From Chloroflexota bacterium (GTDB taxonomy: Bacteria; Chloroflexota; Dehalococcoidia; SHYB01; JACPQI01), in the NCBI GenBank assembly GCA_016190545.1, contig JACPQI010000196.1:1-12069 (forward strand): 12,069 bases of DNA, in the 5' to 3' direction. Position 1 is the stretch's first letter. Each line of letters begins with the position of its first letter. A program made the position numbers and the translations under genes. The notes beneath the pieces are model-generated. The model was not told the DNA's origin. It ran no database searches and was given only the letters and a program-made list of their open reading frames with translations. Positions 5,680 through 12,069 of this stretch are shown here, piece after piece.

Positions 5680-6498
5680 GTGCGGGAGTTTTATCGCGGC
5701 ATGTGGGTGGTCGCGTACCGCGAGATCATCCGGTTCTACCAGGACCGAGGCCGCATGATTTCGTCCTTTGCTATGCCCATCGTCTTCCTCGTTATTTTCG
5801 GAGCCGGGTTCAACCGGACTATCGGCGCCCTCATGCCTGGTGTGGACTTCGTCAAGTTCATCTTCCCCGGCACCGTTTCCCAGACGGTTTTCATGAACTC
5901 GCTGTTCGCGGGCCTCTCCGTGGTCTGGGACAAGGAGTTTGGCTTCCTGCGGGAGATCCTGGTCGCGCCTATCAGCAGGCCGGGAGTGGTGATCGGCAAA
6001 GTCATCGGAGGCGCTACGCTGGCGTTGCTGGTCAGCCTCCTCATGCTGGTCCTAGCGCCCATCATCAATGTCACCTTGAGTCCCATGCTGGTGCTCAAGC
6101 TCATACCGCTCCTCATTCTCATGTCGTTCACTCTGTCCAGCCTGGGCATTCTGCTCGCCTCCCGCATGCGTTCCCAGCAGGGATTTCAGATCCTCATGCA
6201 GGTCTTCATCATGCCTATGATTTTCCTGTCCGGCATCTTCTTCCCCGTCAACAACGTGCCGCGCTGGTTTGAAGTCGCCTCCAAGCTCAACCCGCTCACT
6301 TACGGTGTCGACGCGGTGCGGCAGCTTTTCCTTGATCGGTACGTGATAGAGCGCAGCATGCCATTCAGCGTGCCCTCACCCTTCGGCGTGACCGTGTTCG
6401 GCCATCGAATGACCATTCTTCAGGACGCGCTCGTCGTGGGGGTAGCCGGCCTTGCCATGCTGGCCGTTGCGGTGTGGTCCTTCAACCGGCAAGAATAG
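5680..6498 (+). CDS. ABC-2 type transporter permease, DrrB-like
   Basis: A 272-residue inner-membrane protein forming the channel half of the exporter with the preceding ATPase. The GTG start is 3 bp after the ATPase stop, with GAGG 6 nt upstream. An N-terminal amphipathic segment (VAYREIIRFYQDRGRM) is followed by hydrophobic spans at about 27-44, 60-82, 107-130, 140-161, 172-190 and 249-267. LREILVAPISRPGVVIGK at 90-107 is the conserved ABC-2 coupling loop. FLSGIFFPVNNVPRW at 182-196 and NPLTYGVDAVRQ at 204-215 are typical of the DrrB/NodJ branch. There is no extracellular domain beyond a short loop at 222-245. The substrate cannot be inferred. It is convergent with the CoA-transferase gene, with 16 bp between the stops and no obvious terminator. 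Confidence 0.91.
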   Translation: MREFYRGMWVVAYREIIRFYQDRGRMISSFAMPIVFLVIFGAGFNRTIGALMPGVDFVKFIFPGTVSQTVFMNSLFAGLSVVWDKEFGFLREILVAPISRPGVVIGKVIGGATLALLVSLLMLVLAPIINVTLSPMLVLKLIPLLILMSFTLSSLGILLASRMRSQQGFQILMQVFIMPMIFLSGIFFPVNNVPRWFEVASKLNPLTYGVDAVRQLFLDRYVIERSMPFSVPSPFGVTVFGHRMTILQDALVVGVAGLAMLAVAVWSFNRQE

Positions 6499-6514
6499 CC
6501 CGCATAGGCGGAAG

Positions 6515-7708
6515 CTACACTACTCCACGTCTCTTCAACTCGCGCACCTTCGCCGCTGACAGCCCCAGCCACGAGCGCAGCACCTGCTCCGTATGCTCGC
6601 CGAGCTGTGGGGCTGCGCCGCGACCGCCGGACTGGCTTCGTGAGAACTTGAACGGCGTATTGACGAGTCGCATGGCCCCGCCGTTGGGCAACGGCGATTC
6701 CACGAACATTCGCCGGTGCAGCACCTGCGGGTCTGTGGCGACATGAGGAATATCGTTCACCGGGCCGCAGGCGATCCCCACGGCTTGGAACTCCTCCAGC
6801 CATTCGGCGCTGCTCTTCGCGCGCAAGGCGGAGGACAGCACCGGCTCCAAACTGTAATAGTTCTGGGTGCGCATCCAGCCGTCCTGGTAACGGGGGTCGT
6901 CTATAAGCTCCAGGTGGCCGATGGTGGCGCAGAACAGGGGCCACTGGTCGTTTATGCCCCCAGCGATGGCGACGACGATATAGCCGTCCTTGGTCTGGAA
7001 CGACTGGAACGGCGTGAAGGCCGGGTGGCGCGAGCCCAGGCGCCGGGGCGCCTCGCCGGTGGCGAAGTAGCGCGCGAAGGCGTTTTCCTCCAGCGCCACG
7101 ATGCAGTCCAGCATGGAGCTATCGATCATCTGGCCCTTGCCGGAGCGCTGCCGCTCGTGCAGCGCGGCCAGAATGGCGATGGCAGTGAACAGCCCCGCGC
7201 TCAGGTCGCCGATGGAAACGCCGGGACGCAGCGGCGTCCCGCCCTCTTCGCCGGTGATGCTCATGACGCCACCCATAGCTTGGGCGACGATGTCCAGAGC
7301 AGGGCGCTCAGCGTAGGGCCCCGTCTGGCCGAACCCGGAAATGGCGGCGTAGATGAGACGTGGATTGTGACGTCGCAGCGTACGATAGCCCAGCCCCATC
7401 TTCTGCATCGTGCCAGGCACCATATTCTCAATGACCGCGTCCGCTTTTTCGGCCAGTCTGAGAAAGAGCGCTTTGCCCTGCCTCGCTTTGAGGTCAAGCG
7501 CCACGCTCTTCTTACCCCGGTTCAGGCTCACAAAGTAGGTGCTGCTCCCGTTCACAAAGGGGCCGTTGCCCCGGGCCGTATCGCCCACCTCTGGCCGCTC
7601 GACCTTCACCACCTCGGCGCCCAGGTCGGCCAGGATCATCGTGCAGTACGGCCCGGACAGCACCCACGACAGGTCCAGCACGCGGACGCCCTTCAGCGGC
7701 CTCGCCAT
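6515..7708 (-). CDS. CaiB/BaiF-family (class III) CoA-transferase
   Basis: A 397-residue cytosolic enzyme that moves coenzyme A between carboxylic acids, by family analogy with formyl-CoA transferase, CaiB and alpha-methylacyl-CoA racemase. Family marks in order: LKGVRVLDLSWVLSGPYC at 5-22, ADLGAEVVKVERP near 28-39, LNRGKKSVALDLK at 62-74, ISGFGQTGPY at 123-132, and PGVSIGDLSAGLF at 162-174. In the last, Asp168 aligns with the catalytic aspartate that forms the acyl anhydride. GKGQMIDSSMLD follows. Length is normal for the family. The ATG at 7708 has AGGAGG 5 nt upstream; a GTG immediately before it (7709-7711) is in frame but too close to that site. It is divergent from the rhodanese gene. 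The substrate is undetermined; many such genes in environmental Chloroflexota serve degradation of carboxylic acids. Confidence 0.93.
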   Translation of the reverse strand: MARPLKGVRVLDLSWVLSGPYCTMILADLGAEVVKVERPEVGDTARGNGPFVNGSSTYFVSLNRGKKSVALDLKARQGKALFLRLAEKADAVIENMVPGTMQKMGLGYRTLRRHNPRLIYAAISGFGQTGPYAERPALDIVAQAMGGVMSITGEEGGTPLRPGVSIGDLSAGLFTAIAILAALHERQRSGKGQMIDSSMLDCIVALEENAFARYFATGEAPRRLGSRHPAFTPFQSFQTKDGYIVVAIAGGINDQWPLFCATIGHLELIDDPRYQDGWMRTQNYYSLEPVLSSALRAKSSAEWLEEFQAVGIACGPVNDIPHVATDPQVLHRRMFVESPLPNGGAMRLVNTPFKFSRSQSGGRGAAPQLGEHTEQVLRSWLGLSAAKVRELKRRGVV

Positions 7709-7766
7709 CACCGCCTCCTCTGGTAGAATCTCAAGCTAGGCTCCTCGCCTGCACAGTTGTTGGAGT

Positions 7767-7797
7767 AGTATAGCGTTATACACCCCGGCGAAGACAA
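7767..7797 (-). promoter_or_regulatory. Candidate divergent promoter region between CoA-transferase and rhodanese
   Basis: On the minus strand, TTGTCT (complement of 7792-7797) and TATACT (complement of 7767-7772) are separated by 19 bp, a plausible but long spacer. The -10 lies in a small palindrome, GTATA-GCGT-TATAC (7768-7781), whose other arm gives TATACA on the plus strand (7777-7782), 31 bp before the rhodanese ATG. No good plus-strand -35 is visible. Confidence 0.3.
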
Positions 7798-7812
7798 CAT
7801 CGAAGGAGCTCG

Positions 7813-8646
7813 ATGACCGCATACGCCCACCCTGAAATGCTCGTGGAGACCTCCTGGCTGGCGGAGCGCTTGGACCAGCGAGACCTCCGCATCGTCGATG
7901 CCCGTCCCGCCATCGAGTACCTACTGGGCCACATCCCTGGAGCAGTCAACATACCCATCCCTGGGTGGAACCTGAAGGACCCCGACAACCCCGCCATCGT
8001 AGTAAGTCCGGACCAGTTCGCCCGCATTATGGAGACCTGCGGTATCGGTGACGGCGCGCAGGTCATCGCCTACGACGGCGACGGCGGCCACCACGCCTCT
8101 CGCCTCTGGTGGGCGATGGAGTACTATGGCCATCCCGGCGCGGTGCGGCTGCTCAACGGCGGCTGGGACAAATGGCGCGCCGAGAAGCGGCCTTTCACCA
8201 CACAGGTCCCGTACCCGCCCCCGGCCCGTTTCACCCCCAGTCTCACTCCTCATCTGGCGGCTACTGTCGATGACCTGAAGTCGATCATAGGAACTCCAGC
8301 GGCGGTGCTGCTGGATGTGCGCTCGGACGAAGAGTGGGAAGGCAAAGACAAGCGGAGCAATCGCTACGGCGGGCATTTGCCCGGCGCGGTCCACCACGAA
8401 TGGAAGCGCAGCGTGACGGACGACGCACTCAAGACCTGGCTCCCTGCCGATGAGCTGCGTCGGCGCTTCGCAGCAACGGGGGTGACGCCGGGCAAGGCTG
8501 TGGTCACCTACTGACAGGGCGGGGTGCGTGCGTCGCACGCCGCCTTCACTCTCAAGCTGCTGGGCCACGACAACGTGCGGGTCTACGATGGCTCCTGGGC
8601 CGAATGGGGCAACCGTGACGACACGCCCATCGAAGGGAAAACGTGA
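7813..8646 (+). CDS. Two-domain rhodanese (thiosulfate/3-mercaptopyruvate sulfurtransferase), probable selenoprotein with UGA at the catalytic Cys position
   Basis: Read through the TGA at 8512-8514, the product has 277 residues, the normal length for tandem rhodaneses. The N-terminal non-catalytic domain (about 8-130) has [18 protein letters not shown], an aspartate in the former active-site loop ([15 protein letters not shown]) and LLNGGWDKW. The C-terminal catalytic domain (about 155-270) has [22 protein letters not shown] and the loop [16 protein letters not shown]. It then continues with [21 protein letters not shown] and a final TGA at 8644-8646. In homologues the loop is YCQGG-x-R and its cysteine carries the persulfide. 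Here that codon, number 234, is TGA. Everything after it is in frame and conserved, and a SECIS-like hairpin starts 3 nt later. AAGGAG lies 4 nt before the ATG. Without selenocysteine insertion, the protein would stop at 233 residues and lack its nucleophile. Alternatives are a TGC/TGT-to-TGA mutation or a base-call error. Confidence 0.82.
8518..8544 (+). promoter_or_regulatory. Putative bacterial SECIS element (selenocysteine insertion hairpin)
   Basis: Two overlapping folds are possible. Fold A: 8518-8522 pairs with 8540-8544 (GGCGG/CCGCC), G8523 faces G8539, and 8524-8528 pairs with 8534-8538 (GTGCG/CGCAC), closing a TGCGT loop. Fold B: 8526-8531 pairs with 8535-8540 (GCGTGC/GCACGC), closing a GTC triloop whose first base lies 17 nt after the TGA, with a weaker lower stem. 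Bacterial SECIS elements sit directly downstream of the UGA inside the coding region and need a G (usually GU) early in a small apical loop. Both folds have this, and B also matches the spacing I recall for E. coli fdhF. GC-rich coding DNA forms hairpins easily, so the fold alone proves little. Confidence 0.55.
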
Positions 8647-8656
8647 ACCAACGCGG

Positions 8657-9499
8657 CTATGTCTGTCCCAGGGCCAGGCTGGCGTAAAAAATGCCCCCAT
8701 CCACAAGCACATCGACTCCGGTAACAAGCGAGGCGCGCTCTGAGGTGAGAAACTCCACGACGGCGGCCACCTCGTCGGGGCGCCCGACACGTCGCAGCGG
8801 CGACGCCTCAATCATCTGTCGCATAGTTTCATGGTGCATGAATTCCAGGGCCGACATGGGCGTGTCGATAATCCCTGGCGATATGGAAACGATGCGCGCT
8901 CCCTTCTGGCCCCACGCATAAGCGCTCTTCCTGACCAACAACTGGACGCCGTACTTCGAGACTTCGTAGGAAATTCGGGACCCTTTCTCAATGGTGACGA
9001 CCTGCTTACCCACCAGGGACTCGAGTCGCGACAGGAAATCGTCCCGTAACGGGTCTGTGAGGACCCGATCGAGTTCGGGGGTCGATTGCGGAGCGAACCG
9101 GTGTCCAGCCAGGGAGGCGAACATCACCGCGACAGTCCCCTGTCCCACCAGCGGGAACAGCGCTTCCAACACGATTGCGCTCCCGATAAGATTGACCTGG
9201 ATGACCTCTTTCCCTGGCGCCATGTGCGGTGACACACCTGCAGCGTGGACCAGGGCGCCAAGCCTGCCTAAGGTGGCCACGGTCTTGGCTACCGCAGCAA
9301 CCGCCTTCCTGTCTCGGACATCAATCGGGGCTTCATGGACTGTCAGCCCCTCAGCCCTGAGGGCGTTGGCCGATTTCTTCAGCAGCTCGCCGTTCACATC
9401 TACGAGGACGAGCGGCCCTCGTGCTCCGAGAATGCGCGCGCAGGCAAACCCCATCCCGCTTGTGCCACCGGTAACAACTTGCACCAGGTCATTCGGCAT
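8657..9499 (-). CDS. Short-chain dehydrogenase/reductase with extended Ser-Tyr insertion (3-alpha-hydroxysteroid dehydrogenase-like)
   Basis: A 280-residue NAD(P)-dependent oxidoreductase. Nucleotide-binding turn TGGTSGMG at 10-17, acidic VLVDVN at 31-36 (Asp34 suggests NAD preference), AAG at 86-88, Asn103, catalytic Ser129, Tyr178 and Lys182 (YEVSK), ISPGIIDTPM at 206-215, and the terminal VTGVDVLVDGG at 259-269. The spacing between Ser129 and Tyr178 is 49 residues instead of the usual 13. The extra 36 residues (about 137-172, STPELDRVLTDPLRDDFL onward) resemble in position the substrate-loop or dimer-blocking insertion of the 3-alpha-HSD/carbonyl reductase group. The ATG at 9497-9499 follows a G-rich GGGGGGAAG. 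It is convergent with the rhodanese, with 10 bp between the stops. The substrate is unknown; an alcohol or steroid-like compound is a guess from the subgroup. Confidence 0.9.
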   Translation of the reverse strand: MPNDLVQVVTGGTSGMGFACARILGARGPLVLVDVNGELLKKSANALRAEGLTVHEAPIDVRDRKAVAAVAKTVATLGRLGALVHAAGVSPHMAPGKEVIQVNLIGSAIVLEALFPLVGQGTVAVMFASLAGHRFAPQSTPELDRVLTDPLRDDFLSRLESLVGKQVVTIEKGSRISYEVSKYGVQLLVRKSAYAWGQKGARIVSISPGIIDTPMSALEFMHHETMRQMIEASPLRRVGRPDEVAAVVEFLTSERASLVTGVDVLVDGGIFYASLALGQT

Positions 9500-9551
9500 G
9501 TTTTCTTCCCCCCATTCTTAGGGACAATTGAACACGTCCATCCTCGCATGT

Positions 9552-10322
9552 TCATGGCGTCAGACGCAAGACCCGCGTGAGGTTGGCCGTTGTCGCCCGC
9601 TCCACCTCGTTTACCGTCATGCCTTTTAGCTCCGCCAGCTTCTCCGCCACCATGCGCACATGACTGGGCTCCGTCCGCCGCTCAGTATGTTTCTTCCACG
9701 GCTGCGGATAGCTGTCCGTCTCCAAGACGATGCGCTCCAGCGGCGCGACGCTCCGCACCACCTCCTGTAGCCCCGGCAAGCGAAGTAGCGGCTTCGCCAA
9801 AGATAGGTAGCATCCCAGGTCCAGACAGTCCCGGGCGTAATCGGCATCGCCCTGGAAATAGTGCATGACAATGCCGGCTTCGTGCGCGCGCTCCTCGCGT
9901 AGCAGGCGCAGCACATCGCTGTTCGCCTCCCGGCTGTGCACCACAAGCGGCTTGCCCAGGTCGCGGGCCAGGCGGATATGGCCGCGGAACGCCTCCTGCT
10001 GCACCCTGTGGTCGGGCGATGTAGGCAGATAGTCCAAGCCGGTCTCGCTGATAACGAGCGCCTTGGCGCTGCTCAAAGCCAGGCGACGTAGTTCGGCGAA
10101 GTCCTCCGCGCCCAGCGGCCTCTTGATGTCCCTAGGATGCACGCCCACACCCGCGTAAAGGATGGGACGAGCCTCCGCCAGCGCCACCGCCACAGCGCTG
10201 GACGCCACCGTGGTGCCGACGGTGATGATGAGGTCCACGCCCGCGTTCTGGGCGCGCTGGAGCATAGCGCTCACCTCATCGCTGGGAAACTGGTCGAGAT
10301 GGGTGTGGCAGTCGGCGAGCAT
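9552..10322 (-). CDS. TatD-family metal-dependent hydrolase (DNase-like)
   Basis: A 256-residue TIM-barrel hydrolase of the normal TatD length. Metal ligands in order: His6 and His8 (ADCHTHLD), Glu93 (ISETGLDY), His129 (VVHSRE), His154 (VMHYFQGD) and Asp203 (LETDSYPQPW). VGVHPRDI at 60-67 is also typical. The family usually reads H-x-F-S-G and ETDSP; here it is HYFQG and ETDSYPQPW, so this belongs to a divergent branch rather than E. coli TatD itself. Known members act as 3'-5' exonucleases or deoxyribonucleases in DNA quality control. The ATG at 10320-10322 is 3 bp after the DUF2203 stop, without a clear ribosome-binding site, suggesting translational coupling. It is the last gene of the metH-DUF2203-tatD block. 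Confidence 0.9.
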   Translation of the reverse strand: MLADCHTHLDQFPSDEVSAMLQRAQNAGVDLIITVGTTVASSAVAVALAEARPILYAGVGVHPRDIKRPLGAEDFAELRRLALSSAKALVISETGLDYLPTSPDHRVQQEAFRGHIRLARDLGKPLVVHSREANSDVLRLLREERAHEAGIVMHYFQGDADYARDCLDLGCYLSLAKPLLRLPGLQEVVRSVAPLERIVLETDSYPQPWKKHTERRTEPSHVRMVAEKLAELKGMTVNEVERATTANLTRVLRLTP

Positions 10323-10325
10323 GGG

Positions 10326-10724
10326 CTAGAGTGGCTTGCGGTCCGCGTAACCGGTGGTGGTCTCGTGCCAGTATGCGACCATGTCTTCGTCGGCGCGCCA
10401 GCACAGATGGACCTCGCGTCCCTCCCGCAGCGAAGGAAAGTCGACCAGGCCGATATCGGGATCGCGGACGACGATGCCGCGCCGCACGATCTCTCCCAAC
10501 AAAGCGCTGAGCTTCTCAGACTGCTTTTCCATATCTTTTTGCTGCTTGTCGGCAGTCTCGTCCACCGGGTGCGTCCCATTGGTGCGCATTCTGGCCATCA
10601 GCTCCTGGAGCACGGCGGCGCCGTGGGCCATCTCCTCCCGCAGCCGCATGATGGCGCTGAACTTTTCCTTCAGCCACGGCACAAGGGCATTGGCATCCTC
10701 CACAGTGAAGTGGCGGGTAGCCAT
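10326..10724 (-). CDS. DUF2203 family protein
   Basis: A soluble 132-residue protein. The opening RHFTVEDANALVPWL, a central helical and probably coiled-coil region (about 20-80, rich in E, K, Q, M) and the end GIVVRDPDIGLVDFP at 83-97 followed by GREVHLCWRADEDMVAYWHE match the DUF2203 pattern (FT..EAN.L.P.L; GLVDFP; GREV.LCW..GE..I.FWH). Function is not known to me; the family occurs widely in Chloroflexota, Firmicutes and Deinococcota. The ATG at 10722-10724 begins 1 bp after the metH stop, with GGAGAGG inside the metH 3' end as ribosome-binding site, so it is almost certainly cotranscribed with metH. Confidence 0.88.
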   Translation of the reverse strand: MATRHFTVEDANALVPWLKEKFSAIMRLREEMAHGAAVLQELMARMRTNGTHPVDETADKQQKDMEKQSEKLSALLGEIVRRGIVVRDPDIGLVDFPSLREGREVHLCWRADEDMVAYWHETTTGYADRKPL

Positions 10725-10725
10725 G

Positions 10726-12069
10726 CTAGCGCCTCTCCTTCTCGTCGGACAGCCGCTTCTCCAGCCGCTCGATATCCGTGCGGCTCAGACTGAAGTATTT
10801 GGCTTCCGGGTGATGGAACACCAGGGCGCTCACGGAACCCTCCGGGTCCATCATGCAGCCCTCCGTGAGAGTGACACCGATGTGCTTATCCGGCCCCAGC
10901 AGTCGCCACAGCTTCCTCTGGTCTTCCAGTCGCGGGCAAGCGGGATAGCCAAAGGAATAGCGCCTGCCCTGATAGTTGGCCTTGAACAAGTCCTGCTTGG
11001 TGATGCCCGCTGGGTCCGGGAAGCCCCACATGGCACGAATCTTCTGGTGAAGAAGCTCGGCGAAACCCTCTGCGCCCTCCAGGGCAAGGATTTGCAGAAT
11101 GTGGGACGCCAGATAATCGCCCTTCGCCTTCCACTCCTCAGCCAGGGCTCGCACGCCCGGGCCGACGCTGGTAACGAACAAAGCCACATAGTCCGCCTTA
11201 CCCGTCGTGCGAGGCAGGACAAAGTCGGTCAGACAGAGGCCCTCGCCCTCGCTCTGCCGCCCGAACTGGAAACGTTCCATCACATCTTTCCCGTCGGGTG
11301 AGAGTATTAGGATATCGTCACCTTTGGAGGCGATACGAAAGAACTTATAGACGGCGTCCGCCTTGATGTCCGCCCGCGCCAGCATAACCTGTTCCACCCG
11401 GCGCACCTGCTCGCGCAGTTCCACCGCTTTGGCGTCGCCTTTTTCTAGCGCCTCCTCGAAACGGCCCTTGAAACCCAGGTGCCGCACGTACAGCATCATG
11501 GGGTTGATGTATGAGAAGACCTCGGCCAGGTCGTAGCCCTTGATGGCGTGCAGCTTGAGGTCCGGCGGCGTGGGCGCAGCCGCAACAGGCCTAATGACGG
11601 CCTTGCGTATCTCTGGCGCTTCTACATCGGCGCGGGCCGCTTGCTTCGCCTCCTCGTCCGCCAGCATCTTCTTCGTCTCTGCGTCCAGCGCGATAGCGAG
11701 GCGGCCCCGCTCATCGGCGTCGCGCAGCTTGCCTGCCAGCTCCAGGCCCGTCATGGCGTCCCTGGCGTAGGCGACCAGGCCGTCGTATTCGGGCGCGATG
11801 CGCATCCGCGTAAAGCGATTGGTCAAGGCGGCGCCCCCGACCAGCACTGGGCAGCGAATGCCGGCGTCCTTGAAGTCACGCACCGTCTCCACCATCATCT
11901 GGGCCGACTTCACCAGCAGGCCCGACAGCCCGATGATATCCGCCTTGTGCTGCCGATAGGCGGTCACCAGGTCTTGCGGCGGCACTTTGATACCCAGGTT
12001 AACGACTCTATACCCGTTGTTGGAGAGGATGATGTCCACCAGGTTCTTGCCGATGTCGTGGACGTCCCC
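10726..12069 (-). CDS. metH: Cobalamin-dependent methionine synthase, C-terminal part (B12-binding and reactivation domains; 5' end outside window)
   Basis: The frame is open to the right edge of the window, giving 447 C-terminal residues. The first visible residues are GDVHDIGKNL, containing the cobalamin-binding D-x-H-x-x-G motif (Asp2, His4, Gly7; His4 is the lower axial cobalt ligand). They are followed by IIGLSGLLVKS near 45-55 and PVLVGGAALTNRF near 74-86, the rest of the Rossmann-like B12 domain. After a charged, alanine-rich linker (about 110-165) comes the reactivation domain, with DYLASHILQILALEGAEG near 318-335 and RYSFGYPACPRLEDQ near 370-384. The latter holds the R-x-x-x-GYPACP S-adenosylmethionine-binding motif. 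Next are IGVTLTEGCMMDPEGSVSA and HHPEAKYFSLS. This domain remethylates oxidised cob(II)alamin. The homocysteine and methyltetrahydrofolate domains must lie to the right. It heads the DUF2203-tatD block. Confidence 0.95.
   Translation of the reverse strand, partial: GDVHDIGKNLVDIILSNNGYRVVNLGIKVPPQDLVTAYRQHKADIIGLSGLLVKSAQMMVETVRDFKDAGIRCPVLVGGAALTNRFTRMRIAPEYDGLVAYARDAMTGLELAGKLRDADERGRLAIALDAETKKMLADEEAKQAARADVEAPEIRKAVIRPVAAAPTPPDLKLHAIKGYDLAEVFSYINPMMLYVRHLGFKGRFEEALEKGDAKAVELREQVRRVEQVMLARADIKADAVYKFFRIASKGDDILILSPDGKDVMERFQFGRQSEGEGLCLTDFVLPRTTGKADYVALFVTSVGPGVRALAEEWKAKGDYLASHILQILALEGAEGFAELLHQKIRAMWGFPDPAGITKQDLFKANYQGRRYSFGYPACPRLEDQRKLWRLLGPDKHIGVTLTEGCMMDPEGSVSALVFHHPEAKYFSLSRTDIERLEKRLSDEKERR

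Noticed and set aside
6716..7726. Long open frame (336 codons) on the plus strand opposite the CoA-transferase gene
   Set aside because: It is a GC-driven antisense shadow of a clear CaiB/BaiF coding sequence; the protein shows no domain and there is no ribosome-binding site.
7921..8811. Long open frame (296 codons) on the minus strand opposite the rhodanese
   Set aside because: It is an antisense shadow of the two-domain rhodanese and runs into the next SDR; it has no recognisable motif.
10354..11301. Long open frame (315 codons) on the plus strand opposite DUF2203 and metH
   Set aside because: It runs across two well-supported minus-strand genes, is low-complexity Ser/Arg-rich, and resembles nothing.
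1..12069. CRISPR arrays, tRNA/rRNA genes, transposases or phage genes
   Set aside because: I saw no regularly spaced repeats, no cloverleaf or rRNA-like sequence and no mobile-element proteins; the region looks like core chromosome with some accessory transport genes.

Overview
The window reads as a GC-rich bacterial chromosome segment of ordinary, densely packed genes. Gene content and protein style (short-spacer HflX, CaiB/BaiF transferase, DUF2203 beside TatD, MetH with a C-terminal activation domain, several ABC-2 exporters and SDRs) suggest Chloroflexota, perhaps Dehalococcoidia or SAR202-like. This is an impression from sequence style, not a placement; no rRNA, tRNA or transposase is visible.

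Layout. The left edge holds the 3' part of hflX (+). It is followed by a decayed fragment of a small gene whose intact relative lies at 3391-3666. Next is a minus-strand ABC exporter operon (ATPase then permease, 4-nt overlap), probably led by a 37-residue single-span membrane peptide, and a divergent TetR regulator. The 100 bp between the divergent units hold a near-consensus minus-strand promoter, an extended -10 on the plus strand and a 30-bp palindrome touching the minus-strand -10, so TetR probably represses both directions. After the small unknown gene comes an SDR with an in-frame TAG. A second, unrelated DrrA/DrrB-like ABC exporter (+) follows, then a CaiB/BaiF CoA-transferase (-) and, divergent from it, a two-domain rhodanese (+). 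An SDR with a long insertion (-) follows. The right end is a tight minus-strand block: metH (5' end outside the window), a DUF2203 gene and a TatD-family hydrolase, separated by 1 and 3 nt.

Main result. The rhodanese at 7813-8646 has an in-frame TGA exactly where the catalytic cysteine codon belongs (residue 234, in TY-U-QGGVR). The frame continues with 43 well-conserved residues to a normal TGA. Three nucleotides after the TGA is a GC-rich hairpin that can serve as a bacterial SECIS. This is best read as a selenocysteine-containing sulfurtransferase, which automatic annotation would truncate just before its active site. The in-frame TAG in the SDR at 4253-4255 has no such logic and is more likely a true nonsense mutation or a sequence error. 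It also shows that base-level error or decay must be considered for the TGA.
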